Positions 13,227-25,600 of a stretch of DNA of 64,000 nucleotides are shown in pieces. The position numbers and the translations under genes are program-made. The notes below the pieces were generated by a model. That model was not told the origin of the DNA, made no database searches, and saw only the letters and a program-made list of their open reading frames with translations. Every line of letters starts with the position of its first letter. Position 1 is the first letter of the stretch. The stretch spans positions 2,715,214 through 2,779,213 of the forward strand of contig NC_049994.1 in the NCBI RefSeq assembly GCF_000003815.2, given 5' to 3'. This stretch comes from Branchiostoma floridae. Lineage: Eukaryota > Chordata > Leptocardii > Amphioxiformes > Branchiostomatidae.

Positions 13227-13696
13227 CTATTTGCCCAGATACATGGTCATAGGCACGGTCAAGGCAACGCTGATGACGTACAGGACAAGGCACAGCCTGT
13301 CCAGGACCTTGGTCAGCAGGGTGTAATCGGACACCTCCTGCTCGTTATTCATCGCCTTGGTCAGCTCCTCCAGCTGCTGCTCGGTCTTCATCGCCTGCCG
13401 GATCAGTTGACGCAGGAAAGAGGACTGTTCTTCCGCGGCAGCCTCCAGGCGGGTGGGCGGTCCGACAGGGATGTCACGGGTTGTCTCGGAGACATCAGCC
13501 GGGGTCTTTCCATCGACCTTCATCACGTCATCGGAGACTTCAGTTCGGGTCTCTACTTCGACCTTCACTGTGTCTTCATTGGTGTCATCTGTGGCCTCCT
13601 CTCCTTCGACAGGGATGTCCCGGTTGGCCTGCTCAGACCAGTCCAGCTTTCTGCCGGCCGGGCCTGTCTCTCCTTCCCCGCTCGCAGTCTCCTTCT
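13227..13696 (-). CDS. Terminal exon: cytoplasmic loop, MA helix, TM4 and stop
   Basis: The exon encodes an acidic, disordered-looking loop (KETASGEGETGPAG, EGEEATDDTNEDTVKVEVET) containing RDIPV twice. It then encodes an amphipathic helix like the nicotinic MA helix (SSFLRQLIRQAMKTEQQLEE), then VLDRLCLVLYVISVALTVP and MTMYLGK-stop. Loop length is about 115 residues, within the nicotinic range. I chose the CTCACAG acceptor at 13697, phase-matched to TM3; an upstream GTAAG acceptor is an alternative. No AATAAA on the minus strand was spotted in the next 700 bases, so the polyadenylation site is not assigned. Confidence 0.9.
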
Positions 13697-16600
13697 CTGT
13701 GAGGTCCCCGAGCAGCAGGAACCTTACCAACATTGATAAGAATAAATATAAGGATGAATAGGCTTCGTATCGATGTTTGTCTCCATGTAAATGACCCAAT
13801 GTTCAGATCATTGACTTTGTTGGTAAACGACGCACCAAACAACTTGTGACCAACAGCATTCAACTTCAACAAAAAGTCTGTATCTTTCTTCCCTTGGCAA
13901 ACTATCCTGAAAATTATCTATAATGTCTGAAATCTACAATGAAGTTCAACGATTCGACAAACCAACAAAGAATTAATCAGGCCTCAATGCACCTGATTTT
14001 CCTATGCATTTCAATTGCTCTAGTTAATCCAAAATCTATATATTGTGACGAGAAACACGTACTTTGCCACGTAATAGAGGAAGAAAGTCTTCGCCATTGG
14101 AGACAGACTCCCCTCTATGTCGTAAATAGTGATGATGTACATGGTGAAGAACAGGAAAAGTCCCATCAGCCCCATGCACACGACGATCAGCGTGGCTGTA
14201 ACACCAATCGTGGTATTTGTTTGGTTTTCATTTGTACTGCATACCCAGTAAACAACTTATGGCAATACCAGGTCTGTACTGAAAAGCACAATCTGCAAAT
14301 TTGGGCAGATTGATTTCGTTCACTCACACCAAGAAGGACCCCTTCACTTTTTTCAATGAACAGTAACCAAACTGCTTCACGAATGGCTTTATCCGATTTT
14401 TCGGTGCAATCAATCTAATCGAAGTTTATTCAGGTAACTTTGTAGCAAAAAAGCATCATTTGGGTAAATATAGGGAAAATGTGACAATATTCTGTCCTCA
14501 CCGAAAAACGGCAGAGCTCCTTTCACAGGAAGCACCTCCGTGACGAACACAAGAGACACGACCATGGAAAGCAGGATGGTCACTCCGAAGGAGATCCGGT
14601 CCCCCTTGCCTATGGGCATGACGAAGGTGATGATCATCAGCACCACTAGGATGATGCAGGGACCAACAGTCGTGGCGATGTGGAACAGCGGGATCCTCTC
14701 CAGATGAACAGCGAAGCACGCCTTCGTGTTGCTTTCCGCAAAAATCTTGTCCTGCCGATTCCATTCTCCCGACTGTTCTGGAGGAGACCAGACGTCACAG
14801 GAACTGCCCGCTCCACATTCTGTGTTCAACAGATCATTAAAACAAACTATTAATTAAAAACATGTCTCGTCATTATAGGAAGACGCCCCGTCGGTTGTTA
14901 TACCGTATTGTATTGCTTCAACTTTTGTTCACGGTTTTGGGTCATTTTATTTGAAAATATAAATATGTAATTCGTGTCTTTCAATTTTTTGCCGAAGGGC
15001 ATTGATTTGGAATTGTACTGAGAATTGTATCCATAAAGTTTACTGGAAGTGGCCTAACCTGAAATAAATTGATAGAAATATTATTCAACTCCAATTAACA
15101 CCAATTAACATTTATAACATGAAACAAATGCTATGTTTCTAGGACATGTTTAAAAAATCCTTACCGATGGTTTGCTCAATTGCAGATAAGGAGAAGCAGA
15201 TGTGGCATTCCATGGTGTCGGCAGGGAAGAAGAACGGGTCTGCATCACAGATGGTGCTTGTCAGAGTCTCCACTGTCCACGTTACGGTACCATCGGAGCT
15301 GATCTGGAGCGGTACGTCCTTTGACAGACCCTGGTACTTACCATCAGCACTGTGGGTTAACAAACAAAATATCATCATTTTTCGCGTCACACACACAAAG
15401 ACAAAGACACACACAAAAAAACTTTTAAACACACACCACACAAGCAAACTCACACACACACACCACACACAAATTGACAAAGAGACAGACACACACCACC
15501 TCACATAGACAGCACACACGTACGACACCAACGCCCACACCAACACACACACACACACACACGCACACACAAATACAAACACTCACTTACAAACGGGCAC
15601 CCATTCACACAAACAACACACACGCAAACAGACAGACACACAAAAAACATAGACAGACAAAGACACCAAACACACATGCACACACACACGCACGCACAGG
15701 CACACAAAACACACACAAGGAAACACGCACAATCACACCATGCACATAAATATAATGTATGTCGCTATGGCAAGCTTAGAATATTATTTCTGCCAATAAA
15801 ATGATATTAATTTTCGAGAAAAGCGGATTAGACCTGACGTAATTTTGATACTATTAAAAAGGAATTCAAAAAGAGATTGCTACATACTTCCTCTTCAGAG
15901 TAAGTATAGGGGTCCAGATGCTGCTGCCCGAGACACTGAGGGTCTGGATGTTTCCGTGGTACTCTGGCCGCCACTTCAGTCGGCTGTCCTGCCATGCCTG
16001 AAAACATAATTTAATGAATATTGTGCAATCTGTTGGAAAAGCTTCTAAACTGCGTCAAGGCAAAATGACAGAAACGGAATATTTCTAAAAATTAATGAAT
16101 TCGAAGGCGTCATAACCGGGTCTACTTACGAATTCGATGACTAGAGAGGCAACCAGAAGCTCTTTCTTTTCGTCCTGAAATAAAAGTTACAGAATCGATT
16201 ACTGAAAGTTTGTTACCTCCAAGACTTGTCTATTGCTATAAACCCAGAAAAGTCTCAAATAAATAGCAGAGACTAAAGCTGACCAGGTCGGTGATCTGTT
16301 CCACTGTGCCACTGAAGATGATAACTGTGTGGTTCCCACTCTCAGTATCAGGTGCCTGGTTTGCACTGTACCCATAGAGTAGGTCGTCCTGCAGCGTGAC
16401 CCGAATGTCCACTAAGGAGGATATTGACGCATATCCATTGTTAGGATGGTAATGTGCATCAAATGCAAATCGAACTTTGTGTCAAAATGTTTGGAATATT
16501 AGATGTAGGGACCAACAGCTGATATTAGCTACTTAGGCAGAGTTCCAGTATTCATACATTAGTAAAGGGAAGGTTTTTATCTTGCTTGACTTTAGGCTCC

Positions 16601-19600
16601 AACGATGTACGTGGCCGTCTCGCCCGACTGCACCGGCTTGGAACGACAACTAGCTGAAACACTTGCTGATCTAGATTTTGCCGATATTATTGCTTTATTG
16701 GAAAACACTATAGAGCTCGCACAGAATCACCTTACCAAAGTGGAAACTTCATGCCAAAAAATCGGCCTATATCTAAATGCTTCCAAGACAAAGTACATGC
16801 ATCTAAATCCAACAATTAACAGTTTATCTTTGCCATCTGACGGCTAAGAAATCGAATGTGTCTCTGATTGTAAATACCAAGGCTGTTACTCCGATAGTGT
16901 ACTTGACATGCATGGATGTAAGGATCGCTCAAGCATGGAGTGCCCTTCACCCTTTACGTTAAATTGGAAAGCCCCAATAAGAAAAGAAAAATAAGACAAG
17001 TGTATTTAAAGTATCATTATGAGTATTGAACACTTCACGCTCCAAAAAACTTGATGGTACGTATACAAGGATGTTAAAGGTAGTGTATGATACACCATGG
17101 TGGAATCACGTTACAAATAGACAGCTAGATGGCTCGTTACCAAATGTTACATCTCTTGTTAAACAACATCAACTACACCTTGCCGGTCATGTGGCTCGTA
17201 GCAGAGAGCCAGCTGTTAGACTCTTGTTTTGGACACCTGTTTTCTCTAAGAAACGTGTTGATTGCCAAAGGCTAACTTTGAAGAAGCTTATTGAATTAAA
17301 AACTGAACTGGATGGTCAGCAACTCCTCGCAGCAATGAACGACAGACTGTTATGAAAGTCAATCTTCACTTGTTTCACCTGACCATGAGGGTGACTATGA
17401 TGATGAGTAAAACGAAAATGGACCTTTGGGCACTTGAAAATGTGATGCTAATTGTCGCGTGTTTTAGAGTATGTTTCAGAGGCATTTAGGCATGTTTTGT
17501 GCATACAGAAAAAAACGGCTAATATGTTCGGTAAGGTACAGAAAAGATTTGGTTTTCTTACGTTGTGATGTTTTCAATTTTATAACTAAATAATAATTTT
17601 ATTTTAGCTGTCAAAAAGAATTTTTTTCGTTATATATAACATATTTTCACTCTCACCTCTGCTCTGACGAATACAACAATCTTATAGAATTTGATACAAT
17701 TTCCTCAAAGAATTAATTGCTTATCCTCGGGCGACATCTTTCAATCTTTCTCTAAGTGCTAAACTTAGAATGTACATCATTATAGAAAATGCCGGATTTT
17801 TAACACCGACAACTCTCTAACAGTTACCTGAACAGCTGGGCTTGTCATATTGCCAGATGCCATCCCTGAGGCACCTGACTCTGCTGGTATGTCTGGAGTC
17901 CAGGGTGTACCCTTCGTCGCAGGTGTACGTGACCTTTTCTCCCACGTTATAGAACCTCTTGGCAGGGCTTCTACTGCCGTGGTCTGGAGGGCCCATGTCC
18001 GCGCAGACGGGCAAATCTGTGTATTTTAATTTACAAAGGCAATAAGAAAGACTGCTTGAAGATATTGTCAAGGAAAGCACTCACACAAAGCACCCGTTTC
18101 GCACGAGTTGACTAACAGAAAAGAATCATGCATTTTACTAGTGGATTCTTTAACATCTTCAACCCTTAATCGCCCGTCTTTTTTTTTTGCGACCAAAATG
18201 ACCAAGTGGTATCCTAACGGACCCTAAAATATTTCCATTTTATATCGGCGATCTTTGTACATACATTGTTTCCTCGATGTAAGAGGAACATTTATGTGTG
18301 AATAATTCCAACACATTATCATAATTCAAGCAAAAGACCAGGAGGACCACATTTTGACTATTCAAACCATGAAAGTTTTTTTTCGGGCATCTACTAAGTT
18401 TCATGTTGCATAACTGCTAAACGGCTCGCTGGCACTCATTAATTCCATGCAAACCCTACCCATGTATTTACTATTAATATACATGTAGACATGGGACTTG
18501 TGGAAACTATATCGTATAGTATAAAAGTATGCATTTTGTTACTTTCTTAAATTAATATTTACCGGATCTCGTCTGTATTCTGTGTTCGAGTGACCATGAC
18601 AATATGGTTCGGTTCCGATCATGTCTCCCATCTTGGCAACACAACTTACCGCACCGGTTGACGTCACACCTCTCCTCGCTGCCATCCTTCGCGTAACAAA
18701 ATGGCCACTCTCGCCCGGAAGGGTTCCGGCAGAAGTTGTATTCTAGGTTGGCCTAGGGGTGAGCAAACCGAATCTGAGTTTGCCATGCCAAACAATCTGC
18801 CCCGGATACAGTTTTGCTCCATGTACCGCGGTAATTTATGCCGCTGCCATGGTAGCAAACTGGGGAGAAGAAAGAGACATGTACCTGCAATTTATTGTAC
18901 CAATTTACAAACTGATGCATCCCTGAATGTGTGCGATGACATCAAATCAAAGTTACATCAGAACTATGACATTTATCTATTCATTTATTTCAACTTTGCC
19001 CCAGGACAGGACATGGCAAAAGGCAAATACGAAATAAAGAGAAAAAGTATAAACACTAGACTGGTCTAAAAGAAAACAAATACGCACAGTAACTAGAAAG
19101 GCCGACATTTGCTTGAGAGCAAATACAGCATATTTCAGCCATCTCCCTCCTCATGTAACAATAGACTGTTCCAAAATCACTCATGTGCAAAAATGGAACA
19201 CTTCTGCTTAAAATGACTTCTAACTACTAATCACACTTATGAGCAAAAATGAATCTTACAAAAACCCCTTCAAGAATGGACTAAAAAAAATAGACGACTC
19301 CAAAAACACTTCCGCTAAGAAATGGAATTTGGAATCATCAGCCGTCCAAAACCATATTTGAAAAAAATCCCCCCTCTGTGCAAGAATCGACTCTTCCTGT
19401 TATACCCCTATGTAAAGTGGAGCGATCCAAAAATATTTCAGCTAAACTAGTCAGCGAAGTCCACAAAATGAATTTAAAAAAATACCCCCTTCGTCGAAGA
19501 ATGGAATCTCCCAGCTCACCCTGTTTGAAATTGCACAATAGACAAGTCCAGAAATACTCACAGTACACGGCCTTTTGTATAAGTATAAGAACCCAGTCCA

Positions 19601-22600
19601 AAACTGAATTTTTAAAAAGTCTCCCGTGCATGAATGGGCTCTTCCAGATAACACAAGGCTTGCTGATTGGCTGCCGAATCCTCCTCATGTACAGTCTTCA
19701 GGTGGGTGTAAACTTCCATTTAACAAATGGAATTCGGAATCATCACGGAATCATAGTAGTCTTATGTCAAGTGGATCAGTGCGAAAACACTTCCGCTAAA
19801 AAAAACATTGGCATTATCACCAAAGTCTAAAAGTAAATTTTAAAATACACCCCCTGTCCAACAATGGACTCTTCCAGCAAAATAAGCTCGCTCATTGGCT
19901 GGCCATTAATTGGATTTACCTTGTCCACCAACCACCTGGATGTCTATGGACTAGGTAGGTAGGTAGATAATTGGATCTACCTGGCACACCTGTGGCCCTG
20001 ACACACCAGAATGACCTAGAGGTCGTTGACCTCGGCACTCCAACCTTACCTATCCTAAACTCTCCCACAAAAACCTCCTTAAGGAGCCATTTTGAAGTGA
20101 TTTATACCACATATTATACATGGACCCTTTGAATAAGTATCTAGAGCACCTCTGTGCCAAATGTCAGGTCATTTGGATGTAATACCATGGTACAGGGGGC
20201 CAAAATATACAGTTTTGGTCCAAAAGTTGCAATAAAACCTCAATAAAATCATTTAAGGAGCAGATATGAAAAAAAATTGAATGAACAGCATTTGGGTATT
20301 GGCCCACTCTACCCTTGTGCCAAATTTCAAGTCATTTGGTCTAGAAACGGCGGAGATGAATCGCTTTGAAAATTTGACAGGAGAAAGAAAAAAAGAAAGA
20401 AACATTACGAATACAATATATTTCACCATACCTATGGTATGGCTGAAATATAATAAAATAGCACACAGATAATTGGAACGGTTACAAATGTAACTATGCA
20501 ATCACTACTTAGATAACGCAAGTACTGGACAACAGTAATGGCTACGATAAAATAGTAGTAATGATAATATTACTAATAGCTGAGCCTAAGAACACATGTA
20601 TTGTGGACCAAATGCTATTTGGTATTTGAGTAGCGGTTGCAGAAAGGTCCTGTTCGAAGATGGTTTCTGGCAAAGGCACTCTTCGTTGGGAATACAGCGG
20701 GAAAAACGAACAAAATCTAATCCTGCTGTCATTCGCCACACAAGACAGACAGTCATTTGCATATTAACTGTCAGGTCTGTTTGAAAAAAAATATGTGGAC
20801 TTATCTTTCACTAGTTTTCAATAAACGTTATCAAACTAAGCAAACGAAGTAAGTTCCAACAAGGCTGGACATTGCATACAACAACATCCACAACTTTAGT
20901 CTTGATGATGCAAAGATCAACCAATACACAGAGTTTTGACCAGATTTTTCTTCTTTTTTTTTTAAATTCAGTTTTATGTTGCTGTTTATCATTGTCTGCC
21001 TTCTACAAAAGAAAACAATTGGTCCCAGCACACAGATCTTGTCCCAGGCAGCAACAGAAGGTTGGCAGTTTGTACGTAGTTTAAAGCTTTTGTAGGTGCT
21101 AAATCCAGTGAAAAGTGATTGATCTAGTGCTCGTCCTTACCCTCGTTGTTCTTTATCTCTGGTTCAGGGTTCCAACAGGCGTGCGGTGGTGACGGAAACA
21201 GGTCACAGGTAGGGAACTGGCCCTTTATCATGTCATCAGCCATGTGGAGGACTTCCTCACACCACGAGCGGCACGGTGCAAGTTGTGTGCCCCTACAACA
21301 TACAGATAAATAAACATGCAGATTTAGACCTACCGTTATGTTCTCTGTATGCCCTATCATGTCTATACAGAAACAAACCGGACAGAGATAGGGTAGAAGT
21401 GCCCATGCGTGATTTGTAATCTCCTACCGTCAGTGCATACCTTTGAAGCAAAACCAAAATTAAAACAAGTCATATTCAATCATATTCAAACATATTTCTT
21501 CTCAGGTATGAACATATTAGATGGCTGATGTTACTCCGATTGTATGTATGTCACGTAGTTCCTGAAATAATTGCCACAATCGAATTGACCTTATTAGTAT
21601 TACTCACGAGAACGAAGCCCTGTTCCTGGATGTGCTGTTCTTTTTGGAGACAGCACAGCGCGGAAAGATGACCGCAGATGCAAACTCCCGGAACTCAGGA
21701 TGTCGGTTCTCTGCGTGGCTAGTCGAACTGTTGAGCAGCTCCACGACAGGGGAATTCTGTATCTCACCAAACGTCGTCTGACCGTACTGATTCGGCAGCA
21801 TTGCAAGTCTGCCGCCGAGGTTCAGATCCACAGGAAGTGGCAGACACACTGAAAATTGCAACAATGTAGACATTACGACATGAACAAGATTCCTACGTTG
21901 ACGAACAGTACGAAAATGAAGCCTCCTTCACTGGCATCTCTGGGGGCCTTGGCGTAACTTTTTGTTTTTCATTCTCGATTTTATCTGAGAATACGCCGGG
22001 AAATAAACGTATACCATGAAAGGAAAAATGCCAGGGAAGGAAAAGGCAGGGAAAGGAATATATACCGGGAAGCATCTCCGGCCCCCAGCACGCCTGCAAG
22101 CCTTAGGCAAGAACAGAGGCAATAATGATTAAGAATGTCTTTCAGAAGGCCAATTAATATATCCGTGAGAAGTTATTCACAGCAGTGTCACGAGAAAGAA
22201 TTAGCACCATCGCGAAAAGCGTCACAACGCGCAGTGTGTGGCGGCCCTGAAGCGTGCCAGAAATATACCGATTGTTTTGTGCAAAACTATTACCATCAAG
22301 AACAGTGTTAACTTGTGTGTTGCAGTGTTGCTTGAAATCGTTTTTTTTCTATTAAATTTAAGTAACGTCACTTGGGACTAGGAATTTGTTTTATCTGCCC
22401 GGTCATCTAGAAATATGGTGGGGGGGGGGGTGCGAGATCCAGAAAAAGACGACCGCTCGAGATCTAAAGAAAATGCACACGCTTTCCCACATCTAATGCT
22501 AACAAGCCTTATCTGATTAGCCACAAGCGATTGCAGGATTGATATGACAATGACCATGGTAGGTCCTTTGGCAATCGATGGCAAAATCTAAGAGCATATG

Positions 22601-25600
22601 CACAGCGCCTTGGACAGTAGTGTGGCAAACGAAACAATCCCTGCCTCTTCACGACCGCAACAATGGCCTGGGGTTGTTCTTCCCTCCTTCAGTGTTCAGA
22701 TTGTTGTAGTTGTCTGTTCAAGGACATCACTCTTTTGTCATTGCCGAGTTTCGAAATTTTTTACCGTGAGAACTTTTCAAATGAGCCGTGTTTTGAAACG
22801 TGTGACCCAGACGACCGTTTATACAAAGCTAGAAGTCATCGCGCGACGGGGCGTGAGCCGGGCTGCTAGCGCAGGTAGCGTTCATTGCCGGAATTTCGGA
22901 CATCAATACCCAATGTTTTTGTGTTTTTTAACGGGCCTCTGTTCTTTTCGAGGGCTTGCAGGCGTGCTTAGGGCGCGTACAAGCTTTGCGGTTTATTTTA
23001 CTTTCCCGGCATTTTTGCTTTCCCTGGATATTTTCCTTCCCCGACGTTTCCCGGTTAAAAATCGTGAATAACAAAAAAGTGACGCCTGTGAAAATGATCA
23101 TGGAATTAGAAATCTTCCCATTATCCAAATGCATCAGTACATGATGATTGTCCATAATAGCAAGAGAAATGAAACATTTGAGACAACCCAGGAAGTTGTT
23201 CCCATGCGAAGACACCCTTGTACAGGGAGCACGCAGCTGAACTTCTGGCTGGCGATTTATATGGAGACGGAGAGTTCTCTGCTGACTTGAGCTATTTCTG
23301 AGTACTTGCTTGTTTAAATAAGGTCACCAGTAATTGCAGGTTCAGGGATCACACGTGTCGTTTGTAGTTTTGATTTACTGAAAGATGGCAGAAATATTTA
23401 TCAACTAGAGTTCGGCGACCTCATACCTCCATGAAATATTTAAAGCTTTTGATAATTTCATGCAAATGGCTTACACATTAAAATGACTTATGCATAGTGT
23501 TGTTCATTATTGACTAACGTACAATACACATGTCACAAGTATAAAGTTTAATAAATCATTAAGCGGTTTTGCATAAATTATACAAATCAGTTCCTTTTTT
23601 TGCATATGTGACATCTGCTTATGTTAATAATTTACATGTGTTACATTTATTGAAGTCCATTATATGAAAACAAATGAATTATATAATTTCCTTATTAAAT
23701 ATGCAAATTAAGTCACCAATTGCATAACATGCATACAATTATAAGCATATTTGCCTAAGCTAATTGCATGCCTAGTAAGATGTCAATCCCTTGATCCTTC
23801 CTGCAGTTATCCTCTTTGGAATGTCTTGATAAAATCGCCCCTGCAGTTCTTAAATTTAATGTTAGGGGGCTTAAAGTTGACCCAAATTGTTATGACACAA
23901 AACGCTATTGACTATGTAAATGTCAAGACCCAAAACTGATATAATACAATATTCGAATGAATTCACATTTCATGGAGGTAAATATTTGACATACTAGTAT
24001 ATAAAAAGTAAAAGTAGGTATATCCTCTATGATCATCCAGCACTATTTCCTCCAGGAGCCGCGAGTAGCCTAAAAGGAATTCGGATGAATACTTTTTCCA
24101 GCGCCTTTGTCTTAAGCGTGAAGAACACCAGCCGTGATAACTTTGTGAGCCCAACTATAGGGCTGAGGTCCCACTTGCACTGTGATTGTCGGGTATGTAG
24201 CTTCGGCAGGGCTCTGGAGCTGCAGATTTGCCCCGATGATAGCGGGAGGCACCATAAGGTCAGTTTGTTACCGAGTAAAGCCTGACCGCTCTCAAAAATA
24301 TCCCGAGATCCGCAGGGTATCCCACAGGGTCATGTGAGAGTCACAACAAAAAGCGCCCACCCCCCACCCACCACCCCAAAAAAAAATTCTAATTAGGAGT
24401 CTTACCGCAACCTTCCTCGTCACTCCCGTCTGTACAGTCCGGCTGCCCGTCGCATCGCTGCCACGCCAGGATGCAGGAATGTCCATGTCCGCACCGGCGG
24501 TATCCGGGATCGCAGCGGATCGCTGTGTATTGAAAATTGTCCAGGAAAGGTTGTGCTCATTGAGTTTTATAATTCCTGAAATTTTTATATCATTATGACG
24601 TATTATGACGTAATTATGAGGTCATTAATTGATATTTTTGGCTAAAACGGGGAATTCCCATAATCAATACCTAAATATCTCACTCTAAAAGTTACAAATA
24701 AAGTTTTTTTTATTAATATTTAGGTGCTATAAGACTTCTGCTGTCAAAAGCCGAAGCAACTACGTCAAAATGACGTCATAGAATGACGTCATCTGTAGTT
24801 TGGCTATCCGCCATCTTGGATTATCAACCTTAAATTTTTCAAGATACATTTTTTTAACATGTAACGCTAAAAACCCTTGAAAATGGATTAAAACGTTCAC
24901 ATGAATGTTTTCTGTAAGAAAATACCAAGTAGTGATGAAATTTTAGTGAAAATAAGCATGTTATACTTTTCATCATGCTATTCAGCCATCTTGGATTTTG
25001 ACCAATTACGTCACCTCATTAGTATAATTTATGAATATTTTATTATAAATGTTCAACTAAGATGTGTTAGATATTAAAGATATATGAAAAGATGTTTGGT
25101 TTAGCAAGAAAATCTTAAAATCCCATTGTTTAAACCAAAATTAGTGATTTTTGTAAAATTTGCCTTTCAGAAACCCGTTGCCATGGCAATACGAAAAATC
25201 ATAAACTTACCCAATTTTTTTTTAAATTGTTGCCAACAACATTCTAGAAAAACTCACTAAGTTTGGTTGTTCTAGCACAAGCCGTTTGGGAGCTATGGGA
25301 GGTCCAAGTTGGCGCGGGCACTTTTAGCCCCCCCCCCCCCGTCTGGATAGGGTTAACTAGTCATCAAATGTTCTTGATTGCTTTATGTTTACGATAAAAC
25401 GGAAATGTTGGGCAGCCGATGTGGTAGTTAATACAGATGAGAGGAAATCATAATACAGTACTAAGACCACAAAGCAGACCTTACCACAGGTTGGCACGTC
25501 ACACAGCTCCCATCTGGGCCCCCCGTGCGTGGTGTAACACCACACTCCACCGGATTTGAGGTCCGGATTCCGGCAGTAGTTCTGCTCCAGCCCAGAGGAT

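Noticed and set aside
13407-13872. Plus-strand frames opposite the channel's last exon and an off-frame minus-strand Arg/Gly-rich frame
   Set aside because: Shadows of the acidic cytoplasmic-loop exon, which has TM4 and a stop in its own frame.
15139-15749. Cys/Val-rich and Thr/His-rich open frames
   Set aside because: Low-complexity translation of CA microsatellite; only the 15165-15349 part is real coding sequence.
18664-18858. 64-residue minus-strand frame ending REGWQRGEV
   Set aside because: Out of frame with the kringle cysteines; the kringle-D frame explains the sequence better despite the TAG.
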